64,000 bases of DNA from Limnanthes douglasii subsp. nivea (GCA_036936605.1 JAUPFV010000004.1:93956334-94020333), one strand, 5' to 3'. Counted from the first letter of the stretch, positions 42,371-55,162 are shown. Numbers and translations: made by a program. The notes: generated from the letters alone by a model not told the origin.

Positions 42371-43658
42371 TTTGTCAAATTTCACTACTTCCAACGATTT
42401 TGGAGCAAGAACAGTGACATAATATTCCCTTGCCACCTTTTGGCTACTTCGGACGACGCCTACCTGACTTCCCATAATATATTTGAAACATTGGTGGACA
42501 ATGGATGATAATGCATGCATCATAAATAGCCAAGACCTACCAAATATGGTCGTCGAATAATCATCAACTACCAACAAAACCCTTACCAACTTCTTGAATG
42601 GTCATTTTCCTAACAAGACCTCTCCTTCAAATTCCCCAATTACATTAGCCGAGTTGCCAGTAAACCCGACTATGGTTTTGTTGGAACATTGGATGACTGA
42701 AAGATTCTTTATTTGCTTATATATCTTATAAAAATAAAATATTTTCCGAACTGCATGTAACAACCATGATTCATCGTATTTCATTGCCTTCAATTGATGC
42801 TCCTATTACCACAACATCTTCATGTGGGCCTGCAATTTCTCGTAGGACATCTTCATCAAATACAATGAAAGGAACAGGGATCTGATAGAGATGTGTAGAT
42901 ACTTTCCCTTCTAATTAAGTGGTTAGACTGCTCACATGTCTTTTTTTTGGAGCAACTTGAGGGCGCAGTTACAATATTTCTTCCAAAAATAGTTAAAGAT
43001 TCAAAGTAGCTGCACAGATCGGATATCGTCGCCGTTTTTAAACTATCACCCCAACTTGGTTCTGATTCGGATCAGGGTCTAAGGATTCTAAATTACATCA
43101 AGTCTCTCCATAATTACCGTAGCATTATCTTGTTTAGATGTCTGTATGCACTGTCGTTGAATATTTGGCGATGTAACCTGTGTTGTACTTGCACTAGGAT
43201 GGGAACGCGTATTTACTTTCCTATTACCCCTTGCTTTTCAACAAAAGAAGAAAACTTTCCTCTTTCATCAAGGTTTGCACTTCTTATTTTAAGAAAATAC
43301 AATCCTGGGTATCATGGCCCACATCATTATGGTATCTATAAAAGCGAGTGTTCCGATTTTATCCATGAGATTGAATTGGTGTCAGGCTTTAGAAATGCAC
43401 AGTATTCTTGGTTCCGTCATAAATGGTGGCTACATTTTAAAATAATTCGGCAAACCATTCACGTTGAACCCATTTACTCCTCCTTTATCTAGACTGTTGG
43501 ACCTGATTTGATTGGATTTGTCTTGGCCGATGTGGATCTTATCTGGAATCCTTAGGTCGGTAATTGATTGTAGCTTTGGACTGAGTATTGGCTTGTCGAA
43601 TAGAACTTGTATGAACATACCTATTTTGGCGCAGTACTCTAGACTTTTTGGTTCTCTC
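42365..43658 (-). pseudogene. Protease and C-terminal gag of element C
   Basis: 42365-42589 encodes FGRSWLFMMHALSSIVHQC and SSQKVAREYY. 42602-42793 has the strand with IVGFTGNSANVIGEFEGEVLLGK. Near 43300 is a degenerate knuckle YHNDVGHDTQDC with the first Cys lost. The frame reaches position 43658, where element D is inserted. Confidence 0.75.
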
Positions 43659-44038
43659 TGATGAGTCCGGAATTATTCACCACCACTCACTATGAAAACC
43701 GGACAGGGGCAATCCGGACAATAATCACCCACTTAAGTAACCAGACATGATAAAAGTATTAAAACACTAAACACCTTTTGACTAAGCTAATTGTTAATCT
43801 GCTTAATAAACTAATGGGTCTTTGAACTCGACCCGATTTCATAAGTTTGACCTGAAAGCCCATATGGCCCATAATTAAGGGTATAAATACCCAACCACTT
43901 TCATTAATGAGGGTAATGAACATTTAATACAACCAGGCAGCTTAAATCTCTCACTACAAAACACCCAAACATTTAATACCCTTGAAATACCACAAAACAT
44001 CTGAAAAAATTACCCTCAGTAAAAAATAATCCACACCA
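43659..44038 (+). repeat. 5' LTR of element D
   Basis: It starts TGATGAGTCCGG and ends ATCCACACCA. A TATA box (GGTATAAATACCC) lies near 43890. It contains TCCGGA twice plus CCGGACA. Confidence 0.95.
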
Positions 44039-44060
44039 AATTGGCGACCACAGTGGGAAG
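44039..44060 (+). promoter_or_regulatory. Primer-binding site of element D
   Basis: TGGCGACCACAGTGGGA directly follows the LTR, identical to B; tRNA-Arg-like by recall. Confidence 0.7.
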
Positions 44061-44110
44061 AGAAGGTGCCTGAATCTAACATTCAAAACCAGCAAGAAAA
44101 ACCAGTTCGA

Positions 44111-46475
44111 ATGAATCCGGACGAGCAAGCATTGTCACCAACTTTGGCAGAAGTGGTGGGAGAAAACGATGAATACACAATCGAAGAGCGAGACAGGTTG
44201 AAAGCTGAGATAGAAGCCTTGAGAGCTGCTAAAAAGATGGAGTTAGGCTTGAAATAAAAAATCAAAGGTGTCAGCCATTCACCACACTGACAATCCAAGG
44301 GAGCATGACCCATCAGCAAAGACCCATTTGAGTACTAAAAATAATTATGTCAGTTCAAAGAAGTCTCACCGGTCTAAACCGGTGGAGAGCTCGGAGTCAG
44401 AATCCTCTAGTAGCTCCTCGAATGATGATGGAGTTGAGGAGTCCTTGTCATCCAGTAGTGATGAAGGCAGGTCTAAGAAGAAGCAAAAGTTGGTCAAAAA
44501 ATATTCAAGAAAGAGGGACAGGCATGGAAGGTTGAAAAGGCATCTAGGTAAAGGGTCATCTCATAGCCACAGCCATGGCCGGAGGCATATAGACCACTTG
44601 TTGATGGATCCTTTCGCTTTCTATGATGAACCAGGTATCTTTGCAACTTCCAATGAAGATACTGTTTTTAGTCGTGGCCGGAATTGGAGACAATCTCTAT
44701 TATCTTCCAAGATACTATCCGGAAACCTTCTGAAGAGGTTTGACAGTACTAAGATGGAAAAATATGATGGGAGCAAAGATCCAGATAATCATCTGGAGAA
44801 ATTTAAAAACTTTATGATGAATTTTGACGATGATGACAAGTTGCTTTGTAGAGCCTTCTCTCAATCTTTTACGGGGAGTGCTCTGAAGTGGTATAATAGT
44901 CTGTCGCAGAGCTGCATCAGAAATTTTGATACCTTTTGGGTGGCCTTCCGGAGGCAGTTTGCTGGAAGTAAGGAGGTGAAGGGAAATGGAGATACTATTA
45001 TCCATTGTGCCCAAGAGCCAACTGAATCATTGAAAGAATATATAATTTTGTTTATGAACATAAAGAATGGATTAGCTGATTGCTTTGAGCAAGTAGCAAT
45101 AGCTTCTCTAAGACAGGGTTTAAACCCTGGTAATCTGGTCGATTCGGTAACTAGGAAGAAGGCCATGACGTGGGGCGGTTTACTGAACCAAGTAGGAAAG
45201 CAAATCAATGTAGATGAAACAAAAAATACTAGGGTGTACAGACAGGTGAGATCTACCCCAGCTGCGCCAAACCAGAACCAGAATCAGTCCGAATACAAGG
45301 CTAAGGAAGCCGGACAGGGTCCCAACAGGGCCAAGGCTCAATCTCACCCAACACCAGCTTAGAGCCAACAATCCAGAAATAAGCGAGGACCTTAGGTCCA
45401 ACCATAGTGGTTTTCCGAATTAAAAGAGAATGTGGAGACCATCTGTGACAAAACAAAAGACGAAGTACACTTTAGGAAGCCGACAGCGCTTCAATCTCCC
45501 AGAGAAAGTCGTAATGCTTGTTTCTGTCAATATCATCATGATATTGGCCATATCACGGAAGATTGCATCGCTTTGAAACAAGAGGTGCAAAATCTGATTG
45601 AAAGAGGGAAATTGGGTGCTTATGTTAAAAGAAGAAGTGGGAATAGGCCAGATAATGCTCATCGAACCGTCCCAACAAACAATGCAGGGACGTCGGCTCC
45701 AGACGGGGCCATGGTGATTATTGAAAGATTCAATGTAGAGTCAGAGTATTTAGATCCTGATCCAGCCCAGAATAAGGTGGGTGTTATACTAGAGTATACC
45801 AAGATGGTGTTTGGGCTCATAAGCTTTTTTGAGTCACTTACCATATTTTGGGGAGACACCACGATTGAACCAACTCCTTCTTCAGGGAAGAGGCATGTTC
45901 ACACCCTGGCTACTCAGTTGGAGGGAGGCATATCCTCATATCAATCACAAATTATTTTTCCCTTCAATGTTTTTTATGAAGATGATTTGAGGGACATAGT
46001 TGGTCTCCAAGAAGATGTTTTGGTGATAGGAGCATCAATTGGGGGCAATGACATTAGACGAATTTTGGTGGACACTGGCAGCTCAGCCAATATCCTCTTT
46101 TTGAGTTCCTATAAACAAATGAAGAATCCAGCAGTAATTCAACGTTCGAATAGGTCTATCGTGGGTTTCATTGGAAACTCTGCGGACGTAGTTGGAGAGT
46201 TTCAGGAGGAGGTTTTGTTGGGCAAGGGCCTTTTCAAGAAAATGGTCCGAGTACTTTTTGTTGTGGTAGATTATCCCACATGCTACAATGCCATTTTGGG
46301 AAGGTCTTGGCTCTCCAGGATGCACGTTGTGGCTTCAACGGTTTACCAATGTTTAAAGTATGTTGTGCAAGGAAAAGTGGGAGTTGTCCGGAGTAGTCAA
46401 AAAATAGCAAGGGAATGTTATGCAACTGCACTTGCTCCTAGGACTTTAGGGGCAGTTTGGATAAATAAAGATTAG
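44111..46475 (+). pseudogene. gag-protease of element D
   Basis: It starts at ATG 44111 (MNPDEQ). A frameshift with TAA near 44255 separates the first 48 codons from 44268-45362, which holds the Ser-rich basic region and the capsid motif MEKYDGSKDPDNHLEKFKNF. Three in-frame TAG codons follow at 45360, 45393 and 45405; the last two replace TGG and GAG of B. 45432-46475 holds the zinc knuckle FCQYHHDIGHITEDC and protease VDTGSSANILF with the active site intact, and ends at TAG 46473-46475. Confidence 0.9.
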
Positions 46476-46481
46476 CAGTTG
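46470..46481 (+). promoter_or_regulatory. Putative UAG readthrough site between gag-pro and pol, element D
   Basis: The codons are GAT TAG CAG TTG, with the frame open and in phase on both sides. CAG-TTG differs from the CAR-YYA consensus only at its last base. Confidence 0.55.
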
Positions 46482-49400
46482 GTGGGGCCCTCTGGGGGAG
46501 AGGGTGAAATTGATGACCCCAGAGAGACCCCTGCTGATTTAATACCAATTGAAGAGGTTGAAACTCACTCTCTGGTTGAAGGGAGAAATGTCAAGATTGG
46601 ATCTAAGATGACATCAGAACTGAAAAGCAAAGTGTTATCATTTTTAGCAGACCGCCAACACGTTTTTGCTTGATGTAATGCTGATGTGACCGGAGTTCCT
46701 GCGAATGTTATATCACACCAACTTTCCATTCGGAGAGATGTAGCACCTGTTGTGCAGAGAAGAAGAGCTTTCTCTAAAGAAAAATCTGATGTCATAGTTC
46801 AAGAGGTTGACCGACTTACCAAGATGGGGCACATAAAGAAATCTCGGTACCCTTTATGGACCGCCAACCCAGTGTTAGTGAAAAAGAAGAACGAAAAATG
46901 GCGTATGTGTATCGATTTCAGTGACCTTAACAGGGCTTGCCCAAAAGATCTGTATCCTGTCCTCTGGATAGACCAGTTGGTGGACTACACATCTAGGAAC
47001 AAGGTATTGTCTTTTATGGATGCCTTCTCCGGTTATAATCAGATACAAGTAAATCTGAAGGACCATGAACACAGTACTTTTGTTACTGATAGGGGCCTCC
47101 ATTGTTACAAGGTAATGCCTTTTAGGTTAAAGAATGTTGGGGCTACTTATCAGAGGCTGGTGAACAAAACATTTGCTGACCAAATTGGCAGAAATATGGA
47201 AGTCTATATTGATGACATGATGGTAAAGAGTGTGGAGGAGGAATTACACTTGGCCGATCTCCAAGAGTTGCCAACTTGGTGAAGGTTAATTTAAAATTAA
47301 AGTCTTCGGAGTAAAGTCCGGGAAGTTTTTGGGGTATGTGATAAGTGAGATAGGGATACATCCTGATCCGGACCAACTTAATGCTTTATTGCAGATGGAT
47401 CTTCCTCGGAATATTAAAGAAGTACAAAGATTACCAGGATGGTTGGCTGCACTAAATTGTTTTATCTCAAGGTCTTCGGATAGGTGTGCCCCATTTTTCC
47501 AAACTTTAAAGGGTACCAAGGGCTTTAACTGGTCTCCACAGTGCGACCAAGCGTTCAATGAAATAAAAAAGTATTTATCTTCCCCCAAAACAATCTACAA
47601 ACCTCTTGATGGAGAAACATTGTACATATATTTAGCAGTGTCCGAATGTGCTATAAGTGCAGTGCTAGTAAGGGAGGTGGATAGTTATCCTTGTCAGGTG
47701 TACTATATCAGCAAGAGCTTTATGGATGTCGAAAGAAGGTACTTAAAGCTTGAAAAGTTAGCACTGGCTTTGGTAATTGCTGCCAGAAAAATGAGGCCCT
47801 ATTTTTAGTCTCATTCTATTGTCGTCCGGACATCTTTTCCCTTGAAAAATCTTCTTCAGAAGGCGGACATATCAAGCAGGATGACCAAGTGGTCAGTAGA
47901 ATTGGGTGACTATGATATTGATTTTGCCCCTCGAACTGCAATCAAAGCTCAATCTGTTGCTGATTTCCTAGTTGAATTCCATATAGCACAGAAGTACTAA
48001 GCAAGCTGCAGTTGAAAGAACTAAGAAAGTATGGGTTGTCCGGACCGATAGTGGATCAAGTACCATGGGTTGTGGTGCTGGGATATGTTTAACCTCTTCG
48101 TACGGCGACAAGCTGTACCAGGCTGTATGTTTTGCTTTCAGGGCTTTTAACAATGAGTCCAAATACGAAGCTGCTATAGCTGGCTTGAAATTAACCTTAC
48201 AATGTCGATCCAAAAGAGTTAGATTAATGAGCGACTCTCAGCTTCTTATCCATCATGCCCAAGGTCAATCTGAGGCCAAAAAGGAGCAGTTGATTAAATA
48301 TTTATTCATTCTTAAAGAGGTGGCAGCTAACTTCAAGAATATCAGCTATGAGCATATACCCAGATCGGAGAATACGTTGGCAGACTCCTTGGCCACTATG
48401 GCCTATTCTGAGTCATACCCATGGATTCGTGTACAAGAATGTCCATCCATACAGCCCAACTTGTGTAAGGAAGAAGAAGAAAGTTTAAGTATACAAGTGG
48501 TTTAACCCGAGGACTGAAGACATCCCCTTCTTCAGTACCTTACTAATGGCATTTTGCCTCCAGAGAAATCTATGGCCAGGAAAATTAAGTACAAGGCTCG
48601 TGGTTTTTTAGTCATTATAGATATTTTATACAAGAAATCATTTATTAGACCTCTCTTGCGTTGTCTGGGGGATGAAGAGTCTCAAATTATGCTATCTGAA
48701 CTACATTATGGTGAGTGGTCAGCACACTGTGGTTATAGAGCTTTACCCTGAATGGTTTTATTGGCCGGATACTACTGGTCATCCATAATGGAACATGCCA
48801 AGGAATTGGTAAAAAAGTGTGATCCATGCCAAAGATATGGAAATGAAATTCACATCCGAGCTGTCCCTTTGGAGTCGATTTCTGAGCCCATAACTTTTGC
48901 TCGTTGGGGACTGGATTTAGTAGGGCCTCTACCGATGGCATCCGGAGGGTGCAGAACCATTATTATGGCCATTGATTATTTTTCAAAGTGGATAGAGGAA
49001 GTCCCCTTAGCAAGAACTACTTCAAAAGTTATTGTAAAATTTATCATATCTAATATTTGTTGCAGATTTGGGGTTCCACAAAAGATAACTACAGATAATG
49101 GGCCACAATTCGATAATAAGGATATGGAGAGTTTGTGTGCCACTAGGGGCATTCACCATTGATTCTCTTCTCATTTCCACCCACAGGCGAATGGTCAAGT
49201 TGAAGTGGCAAATAGGACCATTTTTCCGGTCTCAAAAAGAATTTGGAAGGGGTTGTTGGAAAATGGCCAAGTTATCTACAAGAAGTACTATGGGCCTACC
49301 GGACTACTCTTGAGGCTGCTACACAAGAATCTCTGTTTGCCTTGGTATATGGGATGGATGCAATTTCTCCTATAGAGACAACTCTTCCATCGTATAGAGT

Positions 49401-49749
49401 CTACAATTTTTCCGAACAGGCTAATGAAGTGGTAGTTCGGAGTCAATTAGACTTAATAGAAGAAAAAAGGGTTAAGGCTCATCTTAGAGCCACCCATTAT
49501 CAAGGTTTAATGAGAAGCAGGTTTGCTTCCAGAATCAGAAGAAGGGATTTTCAACCGGGGGATAAAGTATTGAGAAAAGTCTTCCTGCATACTAAAGAGA
49601 AGCAGTTCGGAAAGCTAGCTCCAAATTGGGAAGGACCCTATGTGGTTATTGAAAAGCTTAAGCCTGGGACATACAGGCTTCAAGACAAAGATGGAAGAAT
49701 CTTAAACCACCCTTGGAACATTGAACACCTCTGGTTGTATCTAGAATGA
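46476..49749 (+). pseudogene. pol of element D
   Basis: The domain order is as in B. Lesions: TGA at 46671-46673 for Trp in the leader; a deletion and frameshift near 47270-47300 after YIDDMM; TAG after RPYF near 47806; a frameshift near 47985; Glu-to-Lys in the second RNase H (NNESKYEAA); a frameshift near 48505; TGA in integrase near 48750; TGA near 49160; and a frameshift near 49225. Integrase residues GLDLVG, TDNGPQF and GQVEV remain. The last frame, 49243-49749, ends HLWLYLE as in B. Confidence 0.9.
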
Positions 49750-50291
49750 AAGTTATGTAAATATTTACTTGTTTAAACTCCATGTAAATATTATGGGGCA
49801 TACTCTTTCCTACCTTGGTGGCGCGGGGAGGTTTTAATGAGGTGTCCGGGTTTTTTAATAAAATTTGATGCCTTGTTAAAATATTCGGAGCGGTTTGATT
49901 TACAGTTTCTTTAAAGCCTTCTAAGTATCTTTGACGGATCGGATTGATCTGGTGAAATGATGATCATTTAAACATTTGTCATCGGAGAATTTAAACACTC
50001 TTATCTTAAAATATTTGTAAAATAAATAGGGGCTATTTAAACATCAGCCATCAAGATTGGGAAAATATAAAACAAGGCAAGAATTTAGTAAAATAAAATT
50101 ACCCGGCTAAACACCGGAGGATGATATTAAAACATATAGAATGCCTTGGCCATCCAAGGAATTTTTAGTTTAAAAAATAAAAGCTTGACCGGAATCAATC
50201 CGGACACAATTAAAAAAATTCCTTGGCCATCCAAGGACTTTAGTCTGACATAAGGATAAAAGAAAAACAGAAGATAGTTAAAACTTTAGGG
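49750..50291. other. Non-coding space between pol and antisense gene, element D
   Basis: It contains the repeated TGTAAATATT motif, the conserved block at 49798-49844, TCCGG sites, an inverted repeat GACCGG/CCGGAC near 50187-50207, and two CCTTGG-N4-CCAAGG hairpins (50144-50159, 50221-50236). No gene is seen. Confidence 0.7.
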
Positions 50292-53248
50292 CTAGTTTCC
50301 CTTAGATATGCCTGCATCATCTTGTTTCTTCTTCGGCTCTTTGGGTTCATCACTGGAACTCTCTTCGGTCCTTTCTTCCTCATCAGTAGTATCATCAAAG
50401 CCACTAGAGTAGTTATGCTTATCGCCATCTACCATAGTATGAAATGGGAGGTCTTCGTATTCCACATATTCCTCTTCGGGAATGTTCAATGAAAAAGCAA
50501 GACCATGTCAGATTTAATTTCGGCATACCTCTCTTCTAAGGAATTTATCACCTTGTTGGTGTATGCATCGAGCTTGGCATGGATTATCTTCTCCTCCTCT
50601 TTCATCAAGTCCTTCTTTTCCTTGGTAACTTTGGACACAGCATCTTCAAGAGAAGCCTTGTCACCGAACAGGGTTTGGATGACATTGTCCTTTGTCTTCA
50701 CCTCATCCTTCAAAGCGAAGAGATCTTTCTCCAAGTCAGAACACTTGTTTTGGAGCTCTGTGTTGGCCATTTCCGAAGTGGCCAGTGTGGTTGCCAAGTC
50801 TTATTTCCCTTTCTTTAACTCCTCAAGCTCTTTCCTCAATGCTTCAACAATTTGGTTGGCGTTAAGGAGATCATTGGATAAGCTCTCTTTATCTGCATTA
50901 AGTGTATTGATAAGGGCAGACTTACTTCGTACTTGCCTCTCCAAGTTGAGCACTGGTTGAATATGGCCCAGCAAAGAGTGAGCCACTGTGTCGTTCTCCC
51001 CTGAAACAGTGAAGGACTTACCATTGAAAGTAACCATGTTAGAGGAACTTGGAGGAAGGTAGGGGCCAGCAAAGTCATCTTTTTCAAGGTCATCAAAGTA
51101 AAGGCCGATGTTCTGGAAACCATTGATGTCTACTCCATCAATGTTGACATCCCCTCCGGTACCCTCTCCGGCGTGTAGACCACATAGGATTTGCTCTGCC
51201 AAAGTGGGGTCTGATAGGTCGGTTGAAGGAAGAGACTCTGAAGGCCGGAGGACAACTGCATCCCTCAATGAGACTCTATTCTTCTTGGTCATCCTCTCTT
51301 CACCAGTTGCTCCCCCTTTTCGGTCCTTCTTAGGAGCCTTTGAAGGATCTTGAGGTCCACCTGCCTCCCTAATACTCTCATCTTCAACCACTTGAAGTAG
51401 AGTAGCATCAATTCCCCCTTGGGCATGCACTCCCTGACTCGCTGGAGCGATCTCCTCAACAACACCCTGAACAACCTCTGCTTCAGTTTGTTTTTTCTTT
51501 CCCTTCTTGCCCTTCATCTTGCTTGGAGCTTTAGCTCTAGCTGGCAAGGCCAGCTTTCCATCCTTCTCCTCTGTTCTCTTGAGGATGGCAGCCGGAGGGG
51601 GTGGAGTGGTCAGCTCCTCCCAAGTAAGGTCTCTTCGGCCCGTTGTGTTCCAGAGATGGAACCTCACTAAGTTGTCGGAGGTGAAGCAGTTGTGGAAATG
51701 GTTTCCCCATATATCAGCAGCCCAAGCATTCAGATTTGCACATGTGGCCTGTCCCTCCTCCACATAATCGGAGAACTCCTTTAGCAGCACTAACCAAAGA
51801 AAAAGAAAAGCAGTTCAGAAATAGATTTTTTACAAAGAAAGAAAGACAAACATGATAAAATATTTACCTAAGCTTTTCCATCTGCTGGTGAGCATGCTAG
51901 GATTGACACCATCTTTGATTTTTCTCCCATTTTCCCAAGTCCCGCTGATAAACGGAAATTGGGTCTTCCAATTCTTCTCTGATTCGAGCAAGTCATCCAC
52001 CACCTTAAAGTTGTCTCCCATATTGTAGTGGTAGAATGGGATATGATGGTTCTTATAGAGGTTGGCTACAGCAGTAAACTGCTCCATTGGAAGTGGTATT
52101 CCGGAGAGCCTTGAAGCCATAATACAGGCCATAAGAGTGTACCAAGCGTTGGGACTCAGCTGGCTTGGACAGAGTTTTATCAGATGGAAATACCTGACAA
52201 TTTTGGGGTCCAAGGGAAATCTGAGCCTCCAGTTAAACAGCTTGGTGTAGATGACTATTTTGTTGAGTTTACAGTCTATCGGGGTCTCCGGAGTAACTGG
52301 TATCCTCACTTTAACAGACTCAGGGATCCCCCACTTCGTCCGGATCTGGCCTAACTCAGCAGTATGAGTGCAGACATAATTAATATTCTGCATGGCCAGC
52401 AGATACTTCACATTCACTTTGTGGAAGCAGGGTCTCACTTTGTCTTCCAGCCACTTCGGCAGATCCGGATGTTTCAGACAGACTTTCTCTTTGCCTTTTC
52501 CCTTTTTTTCAGAGGCGATATCTCCGGTCTTCCTGGAAATATCAGTCTCAAATGGAGCATCTTCAATACTTTCCTCCATCACCTCTTCCATCACCATGGA
52601 AGTTTTATCAGTTGTTGTTGATGGGAGAGTGCTAGTGTCCGGCTTTGTAGGTTGTCCGGACGGTTGAGCATCAGCCCCTCTTAGGGGTCTGGTGTCCGGC
52701 AAGGGCTCAATTCCGGAAGGCTCAGTGTGAGAGTTGATTCTAGTAGCCTCCGGACCATAGGATTTGTCTTTTGGGGCTCTGATAGGTGCCCCTGATCCAG
52801 CGGCTTTATCCTTGGTCCCAGACTTGGAGGCCCCTGACTTTGAGGACTTGGTTTGAGAGCCAGTTGTCTGACCTTTTACTACACGGCCTGTCCGGCGAAG
52901 ATTAACTTTTTCTGGAGACTTCTCAGTATTTGACCCCATAGTAATGAACGGAGAGGGTCTTCTGGTACTTAATAATGCTTTCTCCCATACTACAGAGGGC
53001 TGTGACTCCTGAACCGAGGAGCCTGATGGAATGGGCGAAAGGCTTGGTTGAAACAAACGCTTGGGTTTTGCACTTTTAGCAGAGGATGATCCTCGATCAG
53101 CTTCTGAAGACGGTGTGTCGAGCTTACTGATTAGAGAAACTGGAAGACCCGCCACGATACATCTCTCTCAATCAACCCTTTGTACTTTTTCTAACTCTGA
53201 AAGATTTAGCCAACCACCTTTCACCGATGCGTTTCTCGCCGTGAACAT
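50292..53248 (-). pseudogene. Antisense gene (aORF) of element D, two exons
   Basis: The start conserved with B is the ATG at 53248 (MFTARNAS, then GGWLNLSELE). One TGA near 53165 breaks the N-terminus, after which 53155-51830 is open. The conserved block FNWRLRFPLDP, PSQLSPNAWYTLMAC and RLSGIPLPMEQF lies near residue 300 of that frame. A 78-nt intron (51867-51790; GTAAAT...GTTAG) contains stops and must be spliced. Exon 2 continues from 51789 with NLNAWAADIWGN, a Lys-rich stretch and a coiled coil, then a TAA near 50800, a frameshift near 50490 and the acidic C-terminus to 50292. Protein function is unknown; see the element B copy. Confidence 0.8.
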
Positions 53249-53343
53249 AAACCTACACAAGAAAGATTTTGATAAGAGAAGTAAAAGCTCTGAAAGGGAG
53301 AAGTGGCAAACTGATGAAGATGGTAAAACAGTAAAAGAAAGTA

Positions 53344-53350
53344 ATTTATA
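53344..53350 (-). promoter_or_regulatory. Predicted TATA box of the antisense gene, element D
   Basis: TATAAAT on the minus strand lies 96 bp upstream of ATG 53248, at the position conserved in B. Confidence 0.6.
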
Positions 53351-53681
53351 CTAGTAAGGCAAAAAAGTTACCAAATACCTAGGAGAAAACGAAAAGCCAA
53401 AAGTAACGATTGAAGCGGCGCTGACGTCATAAACATTAAATGCAGAAGTTGCTTTTTGGGATTAGTGGGAGCGCCGTTCTAGGAAGAAAACTGTTGGAAA
53501 AGTGAATCAAAATATGACACGTGTCCCACGATCCATAGCAGAACTCTTGAACTTCTCAGAAGTATTCAGTCCGGATAAATCCAGAGCTGAATACATAAAC
53601 AGTCCGGAGAATTTTGCTAGTGCCTAGGAGGATTTTTGTGTCTTGCCAAAGGCCTTTGACAAAACCTAAAAAAGGGGCTAC

Positions 53682-54061
53682 TGATGAGTCCGAATTATTC
53701 ACCACCACTCACTGTGAAAACCGGACAGGGGAAATCCGGAAAATAATCACCCACTGAAGTATCCGGATAGGACAAAAGTATTAAAAACACTAAACACCTT
53801 TTGACTAAGCTAATTTCCAATCTGCTTAATAAACTAATGGGTCTTTGAACTCGACCCGATTTCATAAGTTTGACCCGAAAGCCCATATGGCCCATAATTA
53901 AGGGTATAAATACCCAACCACTTTCATTAATAAGGGTAATGAACATTTAATACAACCGGGCAGCTTAAATCTCTCACTACAAAACACCCAAACATTTAAT
54001 ACCCTTGAAATACCACAAAACATCTGACAAAATTACCCTCAATCAAAAATAATCCACACCA
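53682..54061 (+). repeat. 3' LTR of element D
   Basis: It matches 43659-44038 and is preceded by the polypurine tract CTAAAAAAGGGGCTAC. Element C resumes at 54062. Confidence 0.95.
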
Positions 54062-54960
54062 CCCTCCACTGTGATTGTCTTTCCAGCCTGATTCAATAAT
54101 CCTCCCCATGTCATTGCTTCTTTCCGAGTTACTGAATCAACCAAATCACCCGGCATTAAACCTTGCCTTAAAGAAGCAATAACTACTTGCTTAAAACAAT
54201 CAGCCAATCCATTATTTTTTTGTTCAGAAAGCGGTTGATGTAGTCCTTTAAAGACTTTATTTGGTTCTTATGCTCAATGAATGATATTATCACTGTTCCC
54301 TTTAAGCTCTTTAATTCCCACAAACTGCCTCTGAAAGCTATCTAGAACATATCAAAGGTTGAATAAATACATGTGATAAACTGTTATACCATTTTAATGC
54401 ACTTCCCTTGAAAGTCTGCGAGAAGACCCGGCATAATAGTTTATCATCATCAAAATTCATCATGAAATTTTTGAAATGTTCAAGGTGATTATCAAGATCT
54501 TTGCTTTCACCATATTTCTCCATTTTAGAGCTATCAAAGTGTCTTGGTAGATGTCCAGAAAGAATCTATGAAGACAAAGGTGACTGACTTCAGTTATGAC
54601 TTCGAGTAAACATATGATCCTTATCAGGATCTTCTTTTTCACTTTTCCCTTTTTATCTTTTTTTAGAATGCTTTTTAGTTAACCTCTCTTTCTTCTTTTG
54701 ACGGCCATGGTCACTACTTTATGAGGAAGAAGAAGTATTTGAGTCAGATTATGTGGTTGATTTTCCAATAAAATTCGATGTGTTCATCAACTGCTTAGCC
54801 TGATGTTCCTTTTTTTTTTAATTTGTGTGAGCCTTCGGGAACTGATCACTTCATCTTGTTTGTAGTTGTTACCTTGCTCATTTGTAACAGTACATCCCGC
54901 AGTGAACTTTTCTTTTAATTCTTTTTTAGTGTGCCTTTGGGCCCTCAAAGCTTAAATATC
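54062..54960 (-). pseudogene. N-terminal gag of element C, beyond inserted element D
   Basis: 54338-54523 encodes MEKYGESKDLDNHLEHFKNFMMNF and KGSALKWYNSL, the capsid motif shared with B and D. To its left (54062-54130) the reading LLNQAGKTITVEG leads straight to the point of D's insertion. To its right are Lys/Arg- and Ser-rich N-terminal remnants. Confidence 0.8.
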
Positions 54961-55162
54961 AGCATTCAGTTGATCATGCTCTTCTTGCATGAACTGTCTT
55001 TATTCTGTATTATGATTGACATGAGATATAATAACATCCTCATTATCACCTCTTACCCCATCATTTTCAAGAAGGGTAACTTCTTGCATGTCAAGATCCA
55101 TGTCTCAAAGAACTTCGAAGTAAGATTCGCAAGTATGATGAATATAGCTATTAAGGAACCTC

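Larger units (their letters stand above)
36584..43658 (-). mobile_element. Element C: decayed Tat-type gypsy element, main part
   Basis: The order from left is antisense gene (plus), 50-bp repeats, conserved block, integrase, RNase H domains, RT, protease and gag on the minus strand. The rest of gag, the primer site and the 5' LTR lie at 54062-55524, beyond inserted element D. The 3' LTR and the start of the antisense gene are deleted at 36583. Every frame is broken many times, so C is the oldest of the large elements. Confidence 0.85.
43659..54061 (+). mobile_element. Element D: complete but mutated Tat-type gypsy element (10.40 kb)
   Basis: It has two 380-bp LTRs, the same primer site as B, gag-pro, pol, an antisense gene and a polypurine tract. 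Flanks CTCTC (43654-43658) and CCCTC (54062-54066) are the target-site duplication with one mismatch. By eye the LTRs differ at about 18 positions plus two indels (about 4.7%), so D is roughly twice as old as B. It is inserted within gag of element C. Proteins are close to B, but the LTRs are shorter, so it is a sister family. Confidence 0.95.

Noticed and set aside
44861..45208. Long open frames opposite to gag and pol (here and at many other places)
   Set aside because: They mirror conserved gag codons in another frame, have no domain of their own and are not flanked by a conserved promoter, unlike the true antisense gene.
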